Assembly (NCBI RefSeq): GCF_017355835.1
Contig: NZ_JAFEWF010000006.1
Coordinates: 496,001 to 560,000, forward strand
Direction: 5' to 3'
Length of the DNA stretch: 64,000 nt
Source of the DNA: Desertivirga brevis
GTDB taxonomy: Bacteria; Bacteroidota; Bacteroidia; Sphingobacteriales; Sphingobacteriaceae
The notes beneath the pieces are model-generated. The model was not told the origin of the DNA, searched no databases, and worked only from the letters and a program-made list of their open reading frames with translations. The position numbers and the translations under genes were made by a program. Positions 16,390 through 26,026 of the stretch are shown one piece after another (the stretch's first letter is position 1; the number at the start of each line of letters is the position of its first letter).

Positions 16390-17346
16390 CTACTGTTCCT
16401 GGATATCCACGCTTAAATTAGCCTTATTGCTAAACTGTTCCAGTAGTTTAGCTGCGCGAATGCCTTCAAGATCCCCCTCATAAAGATAAGGCGAGCCATA
16501 ATAGACCCCGGTTTCATCAGGGTCTGCACTTATCCAGTAAAGCTTCTGCTCGCGCTCGCCAAGGTACATCCCATTACGGGCAATATTTTTTGCAGTTTCT
16601 GTGAAGATTCTTTTCATATTCCTGCCTTCGGGGCTCATTTCATAGATACCCTTATCGGTACCAACATAGAGCTTGTTCTTATACACCTCCAGGTCGCTAA
16701 TCTGAGTGAAGGTGGTATCGCTGCTCAAGTCGGCAAGGAGTTGCAATGTACCCGTGCCATCTGCGTTGCCCCTATATATTTTCTTTTCACCTGACATTGC
16801 GAAATAAACATAGGGTTCTTCGGCAGGTCTTGAAATACCAACCATCCCCACAAATATAAAGTCCTCAAAAAGGTGTTTCCTGTCGCTTCCATCCAGCTTG
16901 CTTGAAACGAGAGCACCCATTCCAAGCCCATCGTCTTCATAACGATAAAACCGGCGGTCATGACTGATCATGCCTCCCGCAACTGCATTCTGATTCGAAG
17001 GGCCGGTGATCCTGCCAGCATTTCCAACAAGCTCAGGCTGACTGAAATCGTAGTTACAGCGGTAAATATTCTCAGTTCCATCGAAGTAGTAGAGCTTCTT
17101 TTGCATCCTATCCAAGGTAAGACCATACATCGATGGGCCTATGACAGTAGATTCAAACGCTTCAGGTACCGTGTAGTCGGTGATACGGTCTGCATAACAG
17201 GAGGTATTGTTGTCCCCGACATAGGTAAAAGCCCACTTAACGGGTTCCGTAGAGGGCGGGTTCTCTTTCTGACAAGCAGTCACAAGAACAGTAAGGGCTC
17301 CCAGAAAAATTCTCATTAGGTTGTTGTATTTTTTTGATCTCATCAT
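16390..17346 (-). CDS. lipoprotein, propeller-like, of the FecI/FecR operon
   Basis: 318 residues. Lipoprotein signal (LGALTVLVTAC then QKEN). Repeated blades contain LYYFDG, YVYFAMS, LYVGTDKG and LYWISADP, similar to but more diverged than those of the gene that follows. Likely a surface or periplasmic propeller that works with the same TonB receptor. It is separated from both neighbours by short gaps that each contain a hairpin. No enzyme motif seen. Confidence 0.75.
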   Translation of the reverse strand: MMRSKKYNNLMRIFLGALTVLVTACQKENPPSTEPVKWAFTYVGDNNTSCYADRITDYTVPEAFESTVIGPSMYGLTLDRMQKKLYYFDGTENIYRCNYDFSQPELVGNAGRITGPSNQNAVAGGMISHDRRFYRYEDDGLGMGALVSSKLDGSDRKHLFEDFIFVGMVGISRPAEEPYVYFAMSGEKKIYRGNADGTGTLQLLADLSSDTTFTQISDLEVYKNKLYVGTDKGIYEMSPEGRNMKRIFTETAKNIARNGMYLGEREQKLYWISADPDETGVYYGSPYLYEGDLEGIRAAKLLEQFSNKANLSVDIQEQ

Positions 17347-17358
17347 CGTCTTTTAAAT

Positions 17359-17379
17359 GGCGCGGCTTGGCACCGCGCC
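17359..17379 (-). other. intercistronic GC-rich hairpin
   Basis: GGCGCGG and CCGCGCC pair perfectly (7 bp) around a 7-base loop, 7 bases after the stop of the TIG-domain gene (minus-strand reading). The A/T-rich run that follows on the minus strand is weak, so partial termination or RNA protection is possible. Confidence 0.6.
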
Positions 17380-17385
17380 TTTGGG

Positions 17386-19101
17386 TTAAAAAAATGAATA
17401 ACTATAGAGGCCAGACAGGAATGGATGATCGCTCCGCGTATTAAAAACCACCTGCTTGTCAGAGCCGTCTAAAGCAGAGCTATAGATTACCTGACCATCA
17501 ACGAAGACAAGCCTGTTACTACGAAGGTCAATTGCGAGGTTTGAGGCATACTGCAAGTCCGAAACTATGGTTTCAATAGGGCCAGTACCATCTATTCTTG
17601 CAGTTACAATTGAGTTGCGATAGTTCAAATAAATCTGGTTGTTATGAACACGGATATCTGCTATTCCCATAGCCGACGCGAGATCCTGATAAATCGGCCT
17701 TTCCTCCCCTGTTTCCAGGTTCACCCTGAAAATTTCATTCATGCCTGTGTTGTAATCTGTTCGAACCCCATATGCGAAGCCAGTTCCCAGATCAAGGTCG
17801 TAATGCAACACATTATTGTCAGGCAGCTGTGCAATCTGCTCGCCCTCGGTGGAAATTACCCGCTTATCGCTTGTAAGGTAGTAAACCTTATTGCGATAAT
17901 TGTAGAATTTCGATGCTGATCCCGCGGCAACTGTTGTCAAATCACTTCCGTCAAAGTTAATGCTACTGACTACATTGTCCAGATTGAAGTAGATCTTACG
18001 ACTTTGCGGGTCGGCATGAATAGCCTCAAAAATGAAACCAGAGCTGCTAAACAACTTGAAGAATCTGGATGCACCATTTTCCATTGCCGCCAGGTACACG
18101 TTATTGTTATCATAAAAGGCCATACCATGGTTGATCTGCACGGGTGTGATAGTCAACTGAGGTGAATTTGAGGCTTTAATCCCATCAATTTCCAGTTCAA
18201 GCGGCCCTGAAGCAGCCCCTAATGGGACATAGACGGTCGTTTTACTATCCGTATTTTCATCCGGTCCATTGCTAAGTATACCCTCAATTTGTCCTCCGTT
18301 CTCCGCCCGGAAGAGAACTTTCCGCGAGTATGGGAAGGGCGTAAAGTCATTCGGCTTTGCGGGGCCGAAATTGGCACCATTGATGCTGATCTTGTCTCCC
18401 GGCATAACATTGAGGTCAGAAATGTCTGATATTGCAGGGGCTGGGAGGGCTACGTGGTACTCTGGTCCCTGAATAATAAAGTTGGCAGCACTCAGGCTGA
18501 TAGGACCCGGTATAGCACCTTGTGGTATTACCACACGGACCTCTTCATTAGTTGGTGGCACTACAGGTATAGCCTCTAGTTGCTGATGGTTTAAACCTGC
18601 AAAAAGTACCTTCTTTGTATTCTTCAAGGCCGTACCCCGAATCGTGATTTCTGTTCCGACCACTGCACGTGCAGGACTAATCTCTGAAACGCCTATCTCC
18701 AGAACCTGAATATGCACGGTATTACTTCGTCTGTTACCCTGCCTGTCGAGTACGGTTAGATAAACATTATACATCCCCGGCTGAAGTTCGGGCATGGGTA
18801 ATCGGATCTCATTATTCTTTACATAACTTAACAAAGAGACTCCGTCCAGTTCGTAGAGCTGAGGTCCCTCCATAGTAAGCTTTACAGATGTGGTAGCATT
18901 TGAAAAAACGAAATTCTCACCTCTGATCAGTAAAGTGGCACCCTTAGCAACGGCATTCGGCGAAATATGCGAGATGTGTGGAGTAAATTCGAGGTCCTTG
19001 CTTTTGAGGCAGGCGGCGGTCGTTATGGCCATCAACAATAAAAGGAGATAAAATCCCGTCTGCTTACGGCAGGAGGCAAGTAGTAATTTATTGCTTTTCA
19101 T
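17386..19101 (-). CDS. IPT/TIG-domain lipoprotein with C-terminal propeller
   Basis: 571 residues. Lipoprotein signal ending TAAC. Three IPT/TIG immunoglobulin-like domains follow, each opened by the typical pattern: HISHISPNAVAKGATLLIRG (about 42), VSEISPARAVVGTEITIRG (about 136) and ISDISDLNVMPGDKISING (about 222). From about 325 to the end is a propeller-like region with IYFNLD and LVFVDG blades. It starts 9 bases after the TonB-receptor stop, so the two are translationally linked. It takes the genomic position usually held by a SusD-like surface lipoprotein, suggesting a substrate-binding role; the substrate is unknown. Confidence 0.82.
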   Translation of the reverse strand: MKSNKLLLASCRKQTGFYLLLLLMAITTAACLKSKDLEFTPHISHISPNAVAKGATLLIRGENFVFSNATTSVKLTMEGPQLYELDGVSLLSYVKNNEIRLPMPELQPGMYNVYLTVLDRQGNRRSNTVHIQVLEIGVSEISPARAVVGTEITIRGTALKNTKKVLFAGLNHQQLEAIPVVPPTNEEVRVVIPQGAIPGPISLSAANFIIQGPEYHVALPAPAISDISDLNVMPGDKISINGANFGPAKPNDFTPFPYSRKVLFRAENGGQIEGILSNGPDENTDSKTTVYVPLGAASGPLELEIDGIKASNSPQLTITPVQINHGMAFYDNNNVYLAAMENGASRFFKLFSSSGFIFEAIHADPQSRKIYFNLDNVVSSINFDGSDLTTVAAGSASKFYNYRNKVYYLTSDKRVISTEGEQIAQLPDNNVLHYDLDLGTGFAYGVRTDYNTGMNEIFRVNLETGEERPIYQDLASAMGIADIRVHNNQIYLNYRNSIVTARIDGTGPIETIVSDLQYASNLAIDLRSNRLVFVDGQVIYSSALDGSDKQVVFNTRSDHPFLSGLYSYSFF

Positions 19102-19110
19102 AATTTTGTA

Positions 19111-22100
19111 CTAAAAAGTAAAGTTTAGCCCGACATTGTAATAGCTGCCTGGTTTGAACTCGTATTCTACGTAATCCATACTTTCCACATCAGGGATACG
19201 GTAAAGATCGTTGCCCATCAGTGTTGGTCCCAGGATTTCTCCCCGTTGAATAGCGAGATCCAGCTTATTGTATTTAGTAGGGTTGTATTTGCGGTTCCGG
19301 TCTACGTCGCGAAAAAACCTGTACGACTGGTTAAGCAGATCCTGAACACCCATCTTTACTGAAAGGTTACGACTAAGCCGCTGCGTGTAAACCAGGTCAA
19401 TTACATTTCTTGGGGCTTCATAAATTTCACCAATAGAACTGACACTACCACCAAAGATGAGCCGGTTTCCCGCCACATTATAAAGGGCAGAGATTTGGGT
19501 GCCACTGGAAGGGTTGTCGTAGTAAAGGCCAGCATTAATAATATACGGAGAAGAACCTACTAATGGCCTGGTCTCCCTGGGTGCAAACCCTTGGTAAAGG
19601 TTAGGATCACCTAGCGTGTTCTCTGCTATCCGGGTCCGGGTTTTTAAGTAGGAGAAGTTACCGATCATGGAGAAGCGTTTCAGGAAACGGCTGCCAAGAA
19701 ATTCAAGGTTTTTCCGGATCTCCAGCTCGGCTCCCAGTACCTTGGCATCAATGGAATTGACAGGTACTACCAGGCCGCCAAGCGTATAGCGCTCAATTGG
19801 ATCAATGATATACTTGTAAAAACCACCGATGCTGATGAGTTCCCGGTCTGAAAGGTACCATTCCCAGCGAAGATCAGCATTGGCAGCTGTGGATTGATAT
19901 AAACCGGTATTACCTTTAAAGAAATTATTGCTTACCAGGTCAGCAAAATTGAAAGGAGCAACTTCGCGGAAAACTGGTCGGTTTACTGTAAGACCATATC
20001 CCGCGCGGAGCTGCATTTTCCTGGTCATTTTATAGGTAAGGTTTACTGAAGGCAAAAAGTCAAGGCCCACAGAATCACGTTTTGATTCCTGATACACTGG
20101 GTTATTGTCGGCATCCACATAACCAGTTTGGGCAGTGAGACGCTGGTTATTATATTCGGCCCTCAGGCCTCCATAGATCAATAGTTTTTCTTTAAACAGG
20201 GGAATATTTAGAGCTCCGTACCAGGCGGCCTGCCTGTTTTCTGCTTTATATCCTGCAGTTCCAACCGTTAAAATAGTACGGTCATCGTATTGGAAGTCAT
20301 ACCTGGCTGGTTCGGCTCCTGGCTGGGTAGATCCGTAGCTTCCCGGTGTGAAGAAGTCATCTAAGCGGTTAAAAATATCTCCTGAGAACCAGCCTTCCAC
20401 AAGGGCGCCATTTCCGAAGTTCCTCGGCAGGAAGCTCCTCTTTTTTAGCTCTCCAAAAAAGCCTGTACGAAGCGTTATTTTCTTGTATAAAGGGATCTCA
20501 TAATCAGCTGCAGCAGTATAGGTATGCTCATTCAAATTTTGCCAATAGTTAAAAGCCCCACTTGTTTCGCCAAAGCCATTACGGCCAAAAAACATAACAG
20601 AATCAGTGCCTAATTGTCGTCCCAGGCCCAGCCCGCGATAGTTGGGAAGTTGTTCGGCTGTATAGCCATAGCCCGCCCGCCATTGCAATAGTTGCTTGCC
20701 TAGTTAATGCTTGCCATTAAGCTGGCCAGTATACAGCGTGCGACTGCGGTAGCGGAACTGTACGGCTTTGGCATACTCTGAGTTCGCAAATTCCCCATCA
20801 CCCCCACCATGGCGCACTAGGGTATTATCATCAGACATCTGATTAAGGAAATTGTTAAAACTTATTGAGTTATTCTTATTGATCACCCAGGTAAGGTTTT
20901 CCATCAATGAAATACGAACTGCCTCGGTGCTCGTGGTGTCTATCCGGTAGCTGTCAACGAAGGGACCAGGAATGTAAGCTCCCTTCAGATACTGGTTCTG
21001 CCTGGTGGTAGTATAGGCAACGGAACTCAGGTTGTTCAGCACCTGCTCGCCCCGCAATTTCCAGGAATCATAATAGCTGAGATTGAAGCGTTTGTCTATA
21101 TTTGCCTTTTCTCGCTGCAGGTTCCAGGAAGCTTTATTTGTTGCCTCAAATAATCCTCGGGAGCCGTAATAAGGGGCCTGGTTGCGTTGGGCCGGCAGCT
21201 CGAAAAATCCCGGCACATCTTTGGGGAAGGCCCGGTAAGACCTATCGAAGCCCAGCCAGTCGGTTTTGCTGCCCTTGTAGGTATAAAAGTCCTGAAAGCT
21301 GCTGCCTGGTCTGAACTGCGTGGAAGTTTGAAATTGTATCTGACGGGAATTAGCAGTGTTTTTTGTTGTCACTTTCACTACCCCTCCTACATAGTCGGCG
21401 GGCAACTCAGGAACCGGAGATTTGTATATTGAGATATGATCTATCGTGTTTGTCTGAAGCATGTCGAACGAAAAATCCCGGCTATCCGTTTCAGAACTTG
21501 GCGCAATAAAGTCGTTGATCATGGTAAGTGTGTAGCGGGGATCGAGGCCCCGTAGTAACACAAAGCGGTCGTTGATGATAGTTGCAGAGGAAACCCTACG
21601 TACTACATCAGATGCGTCACGATCAAGGCTTTTGTTGATCTGTTCGGTAGAAATACCGGATATGACACCGCGAGACTCGAAAATTTCCTTAATAATGCCC
21701 CGCTCTGTCGTGTTCTCCAGCTTAATATCGGCACGGACAACAACTTCGCTTAATTGCCCCTCATTTGGAACCAACTTAAAATCTACACGAGTGATGGTGC
21801 CAGGCTGTACTTCTACATTAGTTACGGTTGCAGTTTTGAAGCCCAGATAGGAGAAGACGAGTGTATAAATTCCACCTGGTAGATTAGGGATCTTGAAATT
21901 TCCGTTTACATCTGTTGAAGTCCCTGCGTTTAATCCCTGTACCTTTACGGAAGCACCTACAAGCGTTTCATTTGATTTCGCATCACGTAATGTGCCCTGA
22001 ATACTTCCCTTCGGATCTTTTCGAGGAGTAATTGGTACAGGTTTTTTGAAGAGGACAACACTATTGCCTTCTTCCTTGAAACCTACAGGAGATCGGTCAA

Positions 22101-22392
22101 AGAAAGCTAAAAGAATGTTAACTAAAGGTTCGTTCCTGTAGTTTCGTGGAGCGATCTTTATCTGTGCTAGGCTCTCAGCGTCGTAAAAAAAACTAATTCC
22201 GGTAGATCCGGCAATTTTTTCAATGGCCTTGTCGGCAGTTGTATTACCAATACTCACCGAGATCTTGCTACCTAATACTTGTCCTCCGGCATTGCTTGCA
22301 AGTATAGAGTTCGTTAGTAATGTGATAAAAAATAAAGATAGAATGGATAGTTTCATGAATATTATGCAGACATGAACTGTTTTATTTGTCAT
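19111..22392 (-). pseudogene. STN-type TonB-dependent receptor interrupted by an in-frame TAA
   Basis: Reading from ATG 22392, the order is signal peptide, STN (secretin/TonB short N-terminal) signalling domain (about residues 45-110), carboxypeptidase-regulatory-like domain (about 130-215), plug and beta-barrel. A TAA at 20706-20704 stops the frame in the early barrel (QLNGKH, stop, LGKQLLQWRAGY). The sequence after it continues in the same frame with normal barrel features to a C-terminal aromatic end (NVGLNFTF). A single base change from a Tyr codon would explain it. An intact version would receive the FecR/FecI signal through STN. It may be a real loss, a phase-variable strain difference, or a sequencing error. 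Confidence 0.85.
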
Positions 22393-22463
22393 ATTTGAAT
22401 GTTTTTGTTTTGTAACCAAAGACGCAATTACAAACTAGCGGTATTGCCGTACCGTTAGTTGTG

Positions 22464-22487
22464 CTGCCGGCCTTTCAAGGCTGGCAG
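22464..22487 (-). other. hairpin between fecR-like and receptor genes
   Basis: CTGCCGGCCTT and AGGCTGGCAG pair with one G-T mismatch around a 3-base loop. On the minus strand no T-tract follows, so it is more likely an RNA-stability or attenuation element than a full terminator. On the plus strand TTTTT follows, but no plus-strand gene ends here. Confidence 0.5.
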
Positions 22488-22504
22488 TTTTTCTTAAAGT
22501 ACTT

Positions 22505-23470
22505 TTATCGAATAATGATCTCCTTTCCCTTTATAGTGTAACTTTTTCCATATACTGAGCTGAACTTGCTCATAAAGGCGCTGACAGGCTGGGTTATATA
22601 TAAATCGGCAGTAAAACGACCATTAATTATCGCCTCGGCTTTAGTGTGTAAGTTGTACCCATAATAATTACGAATACGCAGTTTTAATTCGTCAAAAGAT
22701 GCGTTTTTAAACCAAATATGCCCCCGGGCAAAGTCGCTTATAGCTATGTTGCTACTAATACCAGCCACAAAGTCACCTGTTTGCTTCTCATAATTCAATG
22801 TCTCGTTAAGTTTCAGTTGGCGTAGTACCTTAAATTTGTCGCTCACCTGTACTTTTCCCTCTTCAACCTGCACATCAATATGGGGGAGGGATTTGTAGGA
22901 TATTACTTTGAACCTTGTACCAAGAACACGGGTATGAAGGGCACCTGCATGAACTATAAATGGTTTGTCTGTATGCCTTGTTACACTGAAAAAAGCCTCG
23001 CCTTCCAGGTAAACGTCGCGACTTAACTCTTCAAACCTCTCAGGAAATTTTATAGAACTTCCAGCACTCAGATAGATAAGCGAGCTATCTGGCAACCGGA
23101 TGGCTACTAATTCTCCAGTACCGGCTTTCTTGACAACATAATTAATTGCAGAAGTGGTGGCCTTATGATCTTGGTTGAAAAAAGTTAATATTGAAATTAA
23201 TATAATGACTGCAGCCGCACTAAGCCATGCTGCCATTTGCCAGTTAATGGCTTTCACTTTAGTTTTTTCTTCAGAGCCAATAACCGACCTTTCTATAAAG
23301 GAGAGCATCTCTGTTTTTAGCTTAGTCTTTTCTGACTCTGATATTAGATCAGTAACCGGCTCCTGTACTTTGTTAAGCCATTGTGTTAGCAGTAATTCCT
23401 CTCGGGGAGTGCAATTTCCCTGTTGGTGTTTTTCAAGAAGCTCGGCAATATCCTGTGGAGTTTTGTTCAT
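22505..23470 (-). CDS. FecR-family anti-sigma factor
   Basis: 321 residues: cytoplasmic N-terminal part (1-85), one membrane segment (about 88-107, WLSAAAVIILISILTFF), then a periplasmic FecR domain (about 120-220, with AGTGELVAIRLPDSSLIYLSAG) and a C-terminal DUF4974-like domain. FecR relays the state of the receptor's STN domain to the sigma factor at the inner membrane. It lies between the sigma gene (56-base gap) and the receptor, the standard order. Confidence 0.93.
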   Translation of the reverse strand: MNKTPQDIAELLEKHQQGNCTPREELLLTQWLNKVQEPVTDLISESEKTKLKTEMLSFIERSVIGSEEKTKVKAINWQMAAWLSAAAVIILISILTFFNQDHKATTSAINYVVKKAGTGELVAIRLPDSSLIYLSAGSSIKFPERFEELSRDVYLEGEAFFSVTRHTDKPFIVHAGALHTRVLGTRFKVISYKSLPHIDVQVEEGKVQVSDKFKVLRQLKLNETLNYEKQTGDFVAGISSNIAISDFARGHIWFKNASFDELKLRIRNYYGYNLHTKAEAIINGRFTADLYITQPVSAFMSKFSSVYGKSYTIKGKEIIIR

Positions 23471-23526
23471 TCTACAACTACATACACTTATGTAGAGGCA
23501 GCGTACCAGGCCGTTTGATTTTTTTT

Positions 23527-24084
23527 TTAAAGATCCAGGAAATAGAGCAGGATTGCCAGGTGATAATCTAAGGGGTATTCGGATAAAGCCTGTTTCAGCC
23601 GCTTACGCCCGGTACTTAGCTGGTTTTTCACGGTTTGAGTGGAGAGCGATAGTTGATCAGCAATCTCACTGTGAGAAAAATTCTCCATGCAGCTCATACG
23701 AACAATTTCACCCATTTTTTCTGGCAAAAGGCTAATCTCACGCCTAATAATCTGTTCAAGCTCTTTTACATTTAAGGTATGAAAAGTTTGTTCCTCGGCT
23801 TGAACGAGGGTTTGGAGGTATAATTCCTGATGCTTTTGTTTGACTCCCGTGTTTCTATAGTAATTAAAAAGCCTGTTTCGTATTGATTTTAGAAGATAGA
23901 ATTTTATTTCTTCCTCTCCGATCGATGAAATATTATTCCAAAATCCAATAAATACTTCTTGTACCAGGTCCTTCGCTGCGTTTGTTTCCCCTGTTTTGGC
24001 AAGAGCAATATCAACCAGCATCTTCCAGTATTGCTCGTATGCATCGTAGAAGGTCTTATTAATATGCTCATTAGCTTTAATCAT
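23527..24084 (-). CDS. FecI-like ECF sigma factor
   Basis: About 185 residues; start taken at the ATG 24084, since an ATG at 24093 adds only three residues. Region 2 shows AAKDLVQEVFIGFWNN and region 4 shows FSHSEIADQLSLSTQTVKNQLSTG. It should activate the FecR/receptor/lipoprotein genes immediately downstream when the receptor is occupied by substrate. Confidence 0.92.
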   Translation of the reverse strand: MIKANEHINKTFYDAYEQYWKMLVDIALAKTGETNAAKDLVQEVFIGFWNNISSIGEEEIKFYLLKSIRNRLFNYYRNTGVKQKHQELYLQTLVQAEEQTFHTLNVKELEQIIRREISLLPEKMGEIVRMSCMENFSHSEIADQLSLSTQTVKNQLSTGRKRLKQALSEYPLDYHLAILLYFLDL

Positions 24085-24225
24085 CAAGATCAAAGAAATG
24101 AAGTACTTATTAACTTACCGTTAATTAGTACTAAAGTCCATGTGAATTGATCTTAAATTAGGGATACCATGTGAAGGTATTGGTAAGTGCATTATTAAAA
24201 ATAAAAAAGGGGGAGAGAGGTTTAT

Positions 24226-24299
24226 AAAAAAAAAGGCTTTAGAATGAAATGACTCAAGGGTAATATTTGTTTGGTCATTTCTGAAGGGTCTAAAGCCTT
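24226..24299 (-). terminator. rho-independent terminator of the Hsp20 gene
   Basis: On the minus strand a long stem-loop (outer arms AAGGCTTTAGA/TCTAAAGCCTT at 24299-24289 and 24243-24233, inner arms built on GAAATGAC/GTCATTTC) is followed by nine T's. It starts 44 bases after the Hsp20 stop. Confidence 0.8.
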
Positions 24300-24342
24300 G
24301 TTTTGACATTAAAGCTACTTCGAAATAGGCAACAGAGCTTGC

Positions 24343-24780
24343 TTATTTTATCTCAATTTGTCGTGAAGCTGTTCGGGCTTCTTCTTTTTTAGCCACTTTA
24401 ATGTTTAATATACCATCGAAATATTCTGCTTCGATTTTTGCATCATCCACCGAATCTGGGAGAGCAAAAGAGCGTACAAAAGAAGTAAAACTATACTCTC
24501 TCTTATTATACTTCCTGTTCTCTTGAGAGCTCTCGGACTTTTTTTTCACTGAAATATTCAAAATATTCCGGTCTAAACTAACTTTAAAGTCTTCTTTTTT
24601 CAGCCCGGGAGCTGCGAGCTCAATGTGATACTCACTATCGGTTTCAGAGATGTTAACCGCTGGAACACGCGCCATTGTCCGGTTCGACAGCAAAGGATCG
24701 TTAAAAAATGATTCAAAAACGTCAGTAAATGGATTTAACAAAGCCCTGTTATTTCCTTCATTGAATTTCACTAGTGCCAT
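24343..24780 (-). CDS. Hsp20/alpha-crystallin small heat shock protein
   Basis: 145 residues, usual length. The alpha-crystallin domain runs about 42-140, with VNISETDSEYHIELAAPGLKK at its start and a C-terminal ILNIKVAKK strand. It holds unfolding proteins as an ATP-independent chaperone. An AGGAGG sequence lies about 9 bases before the ATG, a strong Shine-Dalgarno that is rare in this phylum and suggests high translation. Confidence 0.94.
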   Translation of the reverse strand: MALVKFNEGNNRALLNPFTDVFESFFNDPLLSNRTMARVPAVNISETDSEYHIELAAPGLKKEDFKVSLDRNILNISVKKKSESSQENRKYNKREYSFTSFVRSFALPDSVDDAKIEAEYFDGILNIKVAKKEEARTASRQIEIK

Positions 24781-24876
24781 AGTTATTTCCTCCTATAGTT
24801 ATGATAATTTGATTTAGATATTTAACCAAAGGCAAATTAAATGCCAAAATTCAAGAGCCTGAGGGAAAATTGGTTT

Positions 24877-25872
24877 TTAAAGCGATCCCCCTTCCACTAG
24901 AATAGAGTCCAGCCGGAGTTCTTGGACAAAAGGGCTACCAGACAAGCAGCTCAGCATGCGGGTGAATGATAGTTTTGCTAATTTAGTCCCGCTTGTTTCA
25001 GCATAAGTGATTTCAGGGTAATACAGTGTTGGAATAAAACCATCACTGATAGCGATAACTCCAATATCTTGTGCGGTTTTTAAGTTCAATTTTTGAAGGC
25101 ACTTCATCACTCCTGTAAGTATTTCGTCGCTCATACAAAAGATCGAATCTGGTCTTTCTGCCTTCGTTAACAACTCCTCTGTAACGGTAAGGGCTTCCAG
25201 AAAACTTCCCGCATAAGCTTTCGTTAATGTTGTTTCTAATTCAGCCTTTTCAATAACATGGGTAAATGCTTCCTCTCTTTTCCGTGTTATAGACATCCGT
25301 GGATCGCCAAAAACCGCTAGGATATTTAGTTTCCCCTTTTGAACCAATGCCTCTGCTGCGAGAACCGCCGCTGATGTATCTCCAACACATACCTTATTGC
25401 AAGCTTCATAAGATGGTACTTTATCAAAGAAGATTACTGGAATATCAATTTCAGTGAGCTTCAAAAATGAAGTAAGGTCTACCGTTGAAGAAGTAATAGC
25501 GACAAAAACGCCCGCCACCCTGGTCTGGCGGCATCGTTTTAAATTCTCTTGTTCGATCAGAGGATCATCTCCCGATTGAAGGATCAAGAGGCTATAGCCA
25601 TATAAACGGGCTTCCTCTTCCAGCGAACTAATGAACGATTGATAAAAGTAATTGGATACTGAGGGTACTATTACCCCAAACTCCCGGCTACCGTTTGTAC
25701 GGAGATTGATCGCATAGGTATTCGGTTCGTATTCAAGAACAGCCGCCAGGTCTCTGATCTTTTGTTTTGTTGATTCAGAAATATCGGGATGGTCTTTAAG
25801 AGCCCTGGAAACAGTTGATACACTTAGATTAAGCATATCGGCTAGTTTTTTTAATGTTACTGATGCCTTCAA
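24877..25872 (-). CDS. LacI-family transcriptional regulator
   Basis: 331 residues if begun at TTG 25872 (MKASVTLKKLADMLNLSVST), the usual LacI length. The frame is open to an ATG at 25971, but that extension translates a 12-base tandem repeat into a repetitive peptide, which looks like operator DNA. A GTG at 25899 is a third option. HTH at 6-25, then a periplasmic-binding-like sensor domain (FGVIVPSVSNYFYQS). It faces the TonB receptor gene and should control the glycoside locus at 26-32 kb by sensing a sugar or sugar phosphate. Confidence 0.88.
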   Translation of the reverse strand: MKASVTLKKLADMLNLSVSTVSRALKDHPDISESTKQKIRDLAAVLEYEPNTYAINLRTNGSREFGVIVPSVSNYFYQSFISSLEEEARLYGYSLLILQSGDDPLIEQENLKRCRQTRVAGVFVAITSSTVDLTSFLKLTEIDIPVIFFDKVPSYEACNKVCVGDTSAAVLAAEALVQKGKLNILAVFGDPRMSITRKREEAFTHVIEKAELETTLTKAYAGSFLEALTVTEELLTKAERPDSIFCMSDEILTGVMKCLQKLNLKTAQDIGVIAISDGFIPTLYYPEITYAETSGTKLAKLSFTRMLSCLSGSPFVQELRLDSILVEGGSL

Positions 25873-25906
25873 TACCTTTTGTTTATTCCTTTTTTCCACA
25901 ACAATC

Positions 25907-25937
25907 GTTTGCGGAAATGTTTGCGAAAATGTTTGCG
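25907..25937. promoter_or_regulatory. triple GTTTGCG repeat, candidate LacI operator
   Basis: GTTTGCG occurs at 25907-25913, 25919-25925 and 25931-25937 with an exact 12-base period, between the LacI gene and the receptor gene. GTTTGCG and its complement CGCAAAC are typical half-sites of LacI-family operators in this phylum. The tandem rather than inverted arrangement is unusual. Confidence 0.5.
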
Positions 25938-26026
25938 GAAGCAGAAGGCCTAAATACACTAAATTGGTCAATTGCTCTTGCTAACTTCACTTCACCAAAA
26001 ATAACAAACCAAGAAATATAAATTAA

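Noticed and set aside
25907..25937. Possible CRISPR or tandem-repeat array
   Set aside because: Only three 7-base repeats with 5-base spacers and no cas genes; an operator is the simpler reading.
25907..25971. Repeated peptide QTFSQTFPQTIV at the LacI N-terminus as a protein feature
   Set aside because: It is the translation of a 12-base DNA repeat that reads better as an operator; a TTG at 25872 gives a normal LacI protein.
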